Translations under genes and position numbers: made by a program
The notes under the pieces: model-generated
Database searches by the model: none
What the model was told of the DNA's origin: nothing
What the model saw: the letters and a program-made list of their open reading frames with translations, nothing else
From: Clostridia bacterium
GTDB taxonomy: Bacteria; Bacillota_A; Clostridia; Oscillospirales; Butyricicoccaceae
DNA: 9,397 nucleotides
Direction: 5' to 3'
NCBI GenBank assembly: GCA_017421885.1
Contig: JAFOHJ010000010.1
Span: forward strand, 1-9,397
In this document: one piece after another, positions 4,703-9,397 of the stretch
Layout: the number at the start of each line of letters is the position of its first letter
Numbering within the stretch: the first letter of the stretch is position 1

Positions 4703-6403
4703 TTATCTGTAATGGGCGGGCAGACGGACGGTGAAGGTGCTGCCTTCGCCTTCCTTTGAACTCACCGATATGCTTCCGTGATGGTCTTCGGCTATCTGCT
4801 GGGCGATGGCGAGGCCCAGGCCGGTGCCGCGGCCGCCTTCTTTTGTGGTGTAGAAGGGTTCGAAGATATGCTCAACCACATCGCGGGGCATGCCGCAGCC
4901 ATTGTCGGAGAAGGTAAAGGCTACCTGACCGTATTCAAGTTTTACCGATATTTCCAGCCTGCCGCCTTCTTCAGGCAATGCGTGGAAGGCATTCAGCATA
5001 ATGTTTAAGAAAAGCTGCGAAAGCTGTGTGGGGTTGCCCACAACAAAAGAATTGATTATAACGGAGTCAAAAACGATCTCAGCGGTTTTGGGGCAGGCAG
5101 GCCGCGCCACATGCAGCACCTCGTTTATGATGGAAGTGGGATCTATAGGCTCTCTGATGTCGGATGTGTTCTTGTGTGAATACTGCGACAGCTGTTTTGT
5201 GATCTCCCGGGCCTTACGGGATGAGTTATATATCTCAAGAATATAGTCATAGAGCTCTTCCTGATCACCTGGCAGCTTTTCGAGGGTGAGCATGCTGTAG
5301 CCCATGATAGGGGTTATGAGGTTGTTGAACTCATGGGCAATGCCCGAGGTAATGGTGCCCATCATCTCAAGACGCTGATGGTGGGCCATTTCACGTGTTT
5401 TGCGGTTGAGCTCCTCCATCGAGAGGTTTTTCTGCCTGAGGAGATCCAGTTCACGTTCGATGCGGGCCTCACGACGGGCAAAGCGCAACACAAGAATGAT
5501 GAGCATGAGCAGGCCGATAAAAATGATGGCACCGCTTGCAAGCCATTTGAACGAGGCTGCTCTGAGAGGGGCAAGGGCCTTGTCTGTGTTGCTGATAAGG
5601 CCGATGGAAAAGCTGCCGTTGTGGCTTTGGCCTGCGGGTATCATCATGATACGGGCGTTATAGCCCTCATCCATCTGCTTGGTTTGATACATAAAGGCTT
5701 CAATACCCCGCTGACCCTGTTCGTCGGCTGTGTAGAGGAGGTTAAAGTCTTCGCGCTTGGGACATTCTGACAAAAGAGTGCTTTTGATAGTCCGGCTGTG
5801 GGTGCAGAAATGCAGCATGATCTTGCGGCTTCTGTCAAGAAGGAGCATAAGGTCGGATTCGGCAAGCTCTGCATGGCTTACAGTGCTGTAGATAAGTTCA
5901 AGATCCATTATGGCAGCATATTCTGTGCCCGAATGGCTGCGGTGTATAACTGCGAGGAAGGGTTTTCCGTCCAGGTCAAGGCATATTCGGCTTTCGCCGC
6001 CCGGTATATCTATAAAGGTAAGGATCTTGTTTTCAAAGGTGCTGACAATAAAAATATCGTCTTTGATAACAGCAAGATCGCAGATAAAACTGTCATGTTC
6101 ATTGAGATTTTCGTGCAGTAAGGCCTTAAGACGTGAAGAGTCGCCCATAAGCCATGCATCTTCGGCCGAAACAGCATCTGCTGTTTCGGCAAGATATGCA
6201 AGGTTATTGCGGGCATGGCTTATTAGAAGCTCGATGTTTCGGTCGACCGCAACAGAAAGATTGCTTTGTTTTTTGTCAAGGGAAGTTATTATGCTGTCTG
6301 TATAGCTTTTATATGTTTTAAGAAGAAGGGAAACGCCAAGCAGTATTATCAGGGCTATAAGCAGTATAACGGTATACAGTCGGTTACGGCTTTTACGGTG
6401 CAT
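4703..6403 (-). CDS. Membrane sensor histidine kinase
   Basis: A 566-residue kinase. Helix 1 at about 10-29, an extracellular sensor region of about 255 residues (30-284, size and outline of a double-Cache domain), helix 2 at about 285-307, then a charged coiled coil (310-345) in place of an obvious HAMP domain. The phosphoacceptor is His357 in IAHEFNN. The ATP-binding part has an N-box around Asn471, DNGCGM (500-505), FEPFYTT (514-520) and GTGLGLA (526-532). The HEFNN...P..GY box resembles the NtrB/HPK4 group, although the neighbouring regulator is OmpR-type. ATG at 6403 follows AAGGAGG by 7 nt. The likely partner is the divergent response regulator. The ligand is unknown; Cache domains usually bind small molecules. 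Confidence 0.93.
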   Translation of the reverse strand: MHRKSRNRLYTVILLIALIILLGVSLLLKTYKSYTDSIITSLDKKQSNLSVAVDRNIELLISHARNNLAYLAETADAVSAEDAWLMGDSSRLKALLHENLNEHDSFICDLAVIKDDIFIVSTFENKILTFIDIPGGESRICLDLDGKPFLAVIHRSHSGTEYAAIMDLELIYSTVSHAELAESDLMLLLDRSRKIMLHFCTHSRTIKSTLLSECPKREDFNLLYTADEQGQRGIEAFMYQTKQMDEGYNARIMMIPAGQSHNGSFSIGLISNTDKALAPLRAASFKWLASGAIIFIGLLMLIILVLRFARREARIERELDLLRQKNLSMEELNRKTREMAHHQRLEMMGTITSGIAHEFNNLITPIMGYSMLTLEKLPGDQEELYDYILEIYNSSRKAREITKQLSQYSHKNTSDIREPIDPTSIINEVLHVARPACPKTAEIVFDSVIINSFVVGNPTQLSQLFLNIMLNAFHALPEEGGRLEISVKLEYGQVAFTFSDNGCGMPRDVVEHIFEPFYTTKEGGRGTGLGLAIAQQIAEDHHGSISVSSKEGEGSTFTVRLPAHYR

Positions 6404-6415
6404 GCCAGTGCCTCC

Positions 6416-6443
6416 TTGATTTTTCTGAACCTGTGTGTATACT
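6416..6443 (+). promoter_or_regulatory. Promoter of the response regulator gene
   Basis: TTGATT (6416-6421) and TATACT (6438-6443) are 16 bp apart. The predicted start at about 6450 falls inside the -10 of the kinase promoter on the other strand. Confidence 0.55.
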
Positions 6444-6447
6444 TGTG

Positions 6448-6476
6448 ATTATATTGAAATCACCTTTTGTTGTAAA
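6448..6476 (-). promoter_or_regulatory. Promoter of the kinase gene
   Basis: On the - strand, TTTACA (6471-6476) and TATAAT (6448-6453) are 17 bp apart, 5/6 and 6/6 to consensus. The predicted start is about 6441, inside the -10 of the opposing promoter. Its -35 overlaps the ribosome binding site of the regulator gene. Confidence 0.75.
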
Positions 6477-6488
6477 GGAGGATGGCAC

Positions 6489-7172
6489 ATGGCAGATAAG
6501 ATACTTATCGTCGATGATGATGCATCGGTTCTTGCGATGCTAGACAAAGCAGTGCGAAGCGGCGGCCTCGAAGCCGAAACGGCAGGCAGCGGCGAGGATG
6601 CCCTGAGACTGCTGGATGAAAAGAGATACGAGCTTATTCTTATTGATATAAATATGCCGGGAATAGACGGTTTTCAAGCGGTGGATACTATAAGAGGGCG
6701 CGGCATACAGACCCCTATCATCATAATAAGCGGCAGAAAAGAGGATATCGACACTCTTTACGGCCTCAATATAGGCGCCGACGACTATGTCACCAAGCCC
6801 TTCAATCCCATCACTCTGGTGGCAAAGGCTAAGGCACTTATCCGCCGCAGTCGCGGAGATATGCCGGGCTCGGGGCAGCAGATCACGGCAGGCCCCTTTG
6901 TTTATAACACCAGCACCCTGAGATTCTATAAAAATGGCAGCGAAATATATCTTTCGGCCAAGGAAAACGCCATGGTGAAGCTGTTTATCGACAATGTAAA
7001 CCGTATTTTCTCAAAGGATATGCTTTATGAGCTGATTTGGGGCGACAGTATTATCGATGAAAATGCTGTTATGGTTTATGTAAACCGTCTTCGTCAGAAA
7101 ATAGAGGACGACCCCTCCGAACCTAAGTATATCCGCACGGTGCGCGGCCTTGGATACAGATTTGTGGTATAA
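6489..7172 (+). CDS. OmpR/PhoB-family response regulator
   Basis: A 227-residue DNA-binding regulator. The receiver domain (about 4-118) has the acidic pair Asp9/Asp10, phosphoacceptor Asp53 (LILIDINMPG), Ser81, Tyr100 and Lys103 (YVTKPF). The C-terminal winged helix (about 131-227) shows the OmpR-type end: NRIFSKDMLYELIWG, a recognition helix VMVYVNRLRQKI, and the wing IRTVRGLGYRFV. Phosphorylation by the divergent kinase is expected to promote dimer binding to direct-repeat DNA. ATG at 6489 is chosen because AAAGGAGG (6474-6481) lies 7 nt upstream; the frame is open further upstream but without a binding site. Candidate targets are the repeated ATTAAG sites at 4501-4699 (inference). Confidence 0.95.
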   Translation: MADKILIVDDDASVLAMLDKAVRSGGLEAETAGSGEDALRLLDEKRYELILIDINMPGIDGFQAVDTIRGRGIQTPIIIISGRKEDIDTLYGLNIGADDYVTKPFNPITLVAKAKALIRRSRGDMPGSGQQITAGPFVYNTSTLRFYKNGSEIYLSAKENAMVKLFIDNVNRIFSKDMLYELIWGDSIIDENAVMVYVNRLRQKIEDDPSEPKYIRTVRGLGYRFVV

Positions 7173-7176
7173 AAGA

Positions 7177-7204
7177 AAAATCCCATCCTTTCGGATGGGA
7201 TTTT
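7177..7204. terminator. Bidirectional terminator between regulator and MATE genes
   Basis: Stem AAAATCCCATCC (7177-7188) with GGATGGGATTTT (7193-7204), loop TTTC, is A-rich on the left and T-rich on the right. It can end both the regulator transcript and the convergent MATE transcript, whose stop lies at 7209. Confidence 0.88.
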
Positions 7205-7208
7205 GTGT

Positions 7209-8714
7209 TTAAATACGCTGTTTGGAATCGGTGGGCTTGAAGGATGTGGTCCACTTGCCCGAATGATAGCGGTAGAATACCAGCGATGTACGGACAAGCT
7301 GGTCGATTACCAGAGCATACCATGCGCCGTTCAGGCCAAGATCAAACTGGTTGATGAAGAAGATGGCCAGACCGGGACGGAGAAGCATGACGGTAAGCAT
7401 GGTGACCATGGCTGTGAACTTGGTGTCGCCCGCGCCGCGCAGAGCACCGGCAAAGATGAACTGGGATGCCTGGAAGGGCTGGATGAGAGCTACCATCGAC
7501 AGCAGTGCCGAGCCTGTGGCGATGATAATGGGATCGCTGTTGTAAAGAGAGATAAGGGGCTTGTTACAGGTGAAGACGAACAAGGCGATCATTGCCGCCG
7601 TCATCATGCCTATGCGCTGGGTGCGCTTGGAATAATGCATAGCCATGTCGGCGCGTCCCTTGCCCAGCGACTGGCTGACCAGCGAGGTGGCCGAAGTAGC
7701 AAATGCCTGGCCGTTCATGAAGGTCATCGACTGGATACTCATACAGATGGTGTGTGTGGCATAGGCATCGGTACCCAGGCCGGCGATGGTCTTTGTGAAT
7801 ACGATAACGCCGAAACGCATGGCCAGCTGCTCGACCATGGCGGGCAGACCGATGCGTGTGATATTGGAAACAACGTCCTTGTCCAGCTTGAAGGAGCCCT
7901 TGGGGAACTCGAGGCGGGCATACTGGTTCTTTTTGCGGATGGCGATAAGTGCCATGACGAGGGCAACTGCCTGGCCTATAACGGTGGCCAGCGATGCGCC
8001 GACGACCTCGAGGCGGGGGAAGCCGAAGTGGCCGTTGATGAGGATATAGTTGAGGGTTACGTTGATGACATTGGACACCATGTTATAGATCATGGCCGTT
8101 TTCGAGTCGCCGCATCCTCGCAGCGTACTGGTTATACACGATGTCATCGATACGGTGAACATACCGAACATCTGGATCTGGAAATACTTTACGCCTTCAA
8201 TAAGGACCTTTTCTTCGCTGGCGCCCATAAAGGCGATCATCGGCTCGGCAAAAATGAGACCGACGATGGCGAACAGCAGGCCGAAGAAGGTGTTCAGCAT
8301 AAAGGACTGGCGGATGACTCGCTTTGCCTTTTCCTGCTCGCCCGAGCCGCGATAACGGCCGACAAGGGCCATGGTACCGGTGTTAAGGGCAGTGAAGGCG
8401 GTGGCCAGAAGGAATTTGGGCTGGGTGGTGAGGCCGACGGCCGAGGTAGCCCATGTGCCAAGCTGGCTTACCTGTATGGTGTCGAACATGGCGGTCAGCT
8501 GCATCAGTGTCAGCTCGACGAGGGCCGGCCATGCAATGGTGATGATGTCTTTATAGAGCATCTTGGAGGTGACTCCCTCGGGGAGGGGAGCCTTGGTGGA
8601 TGTGCGTTCAAGGGCGTGGGGGTCGCCTGCAGGCAGGCTGTCGAGGGTAGTGGTTACCTTCTTGACCTTTGCAGGAGCCGCGCTCTGCTCTTTGGTCTTT
8701 TTATTGTCGTCCAT
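7209..8714 (-). CDS. MATE family multidrug/toxin efflux transporter
   Basis: A 501-residue member of the multidrug and toxic compound extrusion family, which exports organic molecules using Na+ or H+ gradients. After the N-terminal part there are about 12 hydrophobic helices in two homologous halves. Family features include MLYKDIITIAWPALVE at the start of helix 1, LGTWATSAVGLTTQP, NTGTMALVGRYRGSG, and in the second half SLVSQSLGKGR and GALRGAGDTKFTAM. The first about 52 residues are hydrophilic (Lys/Ala/Pro/Thr rich), longer than usual for MATE proteins. The start at 8714 is supported by AAAGGAG nine bases upstream. Its own promoter precedes it. A close paralogue is encoded next upstream. 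The substrate is not predictable. Confidence 0.95.
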   Translation of the reverse strand: MDDNKKTKEQSAAPAKVKKVTTTLDSLPAGDPHALERTSTKAPLPEGVTSKMLYKDIITIAWPALVELTLMQLTAMFDTIQVSQLGTWATSAVGLTTQPKFLLATAFTALNTGTMALVGRYRGSGEQEKAKRVIRQSFMLNTFFGLLFAIVGLIFAEPMIAFMGASEEKVLIEGVKYFQIQMFGMFTVSMTSCITSTLRGCGDSKTAMIYNMVSNVINVTLNYILINGHFGFPRLEVVGASLATVIGQAVALVMALIAIRKKNQYARLEFPKGSFKLDKDVVSNITRIGLPAMVEQLAMRFGVIVFTKTIAGLGTDAYATHTICMSIQSMTFMNGQAFATSATSLVSQSLGKGRADMAMHYSKRTQRIGMMTAAMIALFVFTCNKPLISLYNSDPIIIATGSALLSMVALIQPFQASQFIFAGALRGAGDTKFTAMVTMLTVMLLRPGLAIFFINQFDLGLNGAWYALVIDQLVRTSLVFYRYHSGKWTTSFKPTDSKQRI

Positions 8715-8752
8715 AGAGCATTCTCCTTTCTCATATCAATAATAACTTTTGT

Positions 8753-8781
8753 ATTATAGCACACTTTGTTTGACGTTTAAA
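8753..8781 (-). promoter_or_regulatory. Promoter of the first MATE gene
   Basis: On the - strand, TATAAT (8753-8758) is preceded by TGC (extended -10), with TTTAAA (8776-8781) 17 bp upstream as a weak -35. The predicted leader is about 30 nt. Confidence 0.7.
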
Positions 8782-8830
8782 TATTCTTCGCTTAATTCTC
8801 TTTTAGTTATTTTTTTAACGTAAATGATAT

Positions 8831-8861
8831 AAAAATATCCCCTCCGGCTCTGCCGGAGGGG
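8831..8861 (-). terminator. Terminator of the second MATE gene
   Basis: A perfect 10-bp GC-rich stem (8839-8848 with 8852-8861), 3-base loop, followed on the - strand by ATATTTTTAT. It separates the two MATE transcripts. Confidence 0.88.
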
Positions 8862-8875
8862 AAGAGGGTTTAAGG

Positions 8876-9397
8876 TTATGCCTTGCGGGCTTCGCTGGGC
8901 TTAAAGGAGGTTACCCATTTGCCGGTGTGGTAACGGGCAAATACCAGGGCGGTTCTCAGCAGCTGGTCGGCAACCAGAGCATACCAAGCGCCTTCGAGGC
9001 CGAAGCCAAAGCCCTTGATGAGCAGGATGGCCAGGCCGGGACGGAGCAGCATGGCGGTCAGCATGACGACCATGGCGGTATACTTGGTGTCGCCCGCGCC
9101 ACGCAGGGCACCTGCGAGAACGAACTGCGAGCACTGGAAGGGCTGGACCAGCGCTACCATCGACAGCAGGCCGGAGCCAACGGCGATGATGGCGGGATCG
9201 TTGTTATAGAGGCCGATAAGGAATCCGTTGAAGAAGAAGATGCCGGTGGCAATTATAACGGCGGTGAACATACCAACACGCTGTGTGCGTCTGGAATAGT
9301 GCATAGCCATGTCGGGGCGGCCCTTGCCCAGCGACTGGCTGACCAGCGAGGTGGCCGATGTGGCGAAGGCCTGGCCGTTCATGAAGGTCATGGCCTG
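8876..9397 (-). CDS. MATE family efflux transporter, C-terminal part (gene continues beyond window)
   Basis: The visible 173 residues run from QAMTFMNGQ to the stop at 8876-8878 and align without gaps to the last third of the neighbouring MATE protein, roughly three quarters identical by eye. SLVSQSLGKGR, GALRGAGDTKYTAM and the end GKWVTSFKP are shared. The frame is open to the window edge, and the homologous Met is internal in the paralogue, so the true start lies upstream (beyond 9397). The pair arose by tandem duplication. The helix with the greatest differences (IATGIFFFNGF against IALFVFTCNKP) may reflect different substrates. Confidence 0.95.
   Translation of the reverse strand, partial: QAMTFMNGQAFATSATSLVSQSLGKGRPDMAMHYSRRTQRVGMFTAVIIATGIFFFNGFLIGLYNNDPAIIAVGSGLLSMVALVQPFQCSQFVLAGALRGAGDTKYTAMVVMLTAMLLRPGLAILLIKGFGFGLEGAWYALVADQLLRTALVFARYHTGKWVTSFKPSEARKA

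Noticed and set aside
7203..8759. Long + strand open frame (518 codons) opposite the first MATE gene
   Set aside because: Antisense shadow of a clear MATE gene. Composition is His/Gly/Asp rich with no hydrophobic pattern, and a terminator sits at its start.

Overview
The window looks like a chromosomal segment from an anaerobic Firmicute of class Clostridia, probably near Ruminococcus/Oscillospiraceae. This rests on the clostridial-type 5S rRNA 3' end, strong AGGAGG ribosome binding sites, sigma-A promoters, many Rho-independent terminators, and the gene families present (DUF4418, FtsX/MacB-type ABC, MATE). No insertion sequence, phage gene, tRNA or CRISPR array was seen.

Layout. Bases 1-89 are the 3' part of a 5S rRNA, closing an rRNA operon. 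Its trailer (hairpin plus terminator) is present twice, at 83-187 and 301-404. Between the copies, at 186-307, lies a 5S-sized sequence that folds into three strong hairpins inside a stem whose strands resemble 5S helix I. Bases 442-1902 hold small accessory genes on the + strand: an SdpI-like membrane protein, the frameshifted tail of a PLP aminotransferase gene, a 47-residue signal-peptide-like protein with its own consensus promoter and terminator, and an unknown 131-residue membrane protein.

On the - strand, 4247-1952 is a three-gene operon: a DUF4418 membrane protein, an FtsX-like permease and its ABC ATPase. Bases 4703-7172 carry a two-component system transcribed divergently: a 566-residue sensor kinase (-) and an OmpR-family response regulator (+), with overlapping promoters in 85 bp. 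Bases 7209-9397 hold two tandem MATE efflux pumps (-), the second cut by the window edge.

The most interesting stretch is the 455 bp between the kinase and the DUF4418 operon. On the - strand it contains two imperfect direct repeats of 57 bp. Each looks like a promoter with an extended -10 and two ATTAAG-type half-sites exactly 22 bp apart. Each is followed within about 70-90 nt by a hairpin and T-run terminator. The simplest reading is two tandem small-RNA genes under a common regulator, perhaps the adjacent two-component system, much as streptococcal CiaRH drives its csRNAs. The SdpI-like gene at 489 has a promoter that shares 13 identical bases with one of these modules. No transcript or binding data are available here, so the small RNAs and the regulatory link are inferences.
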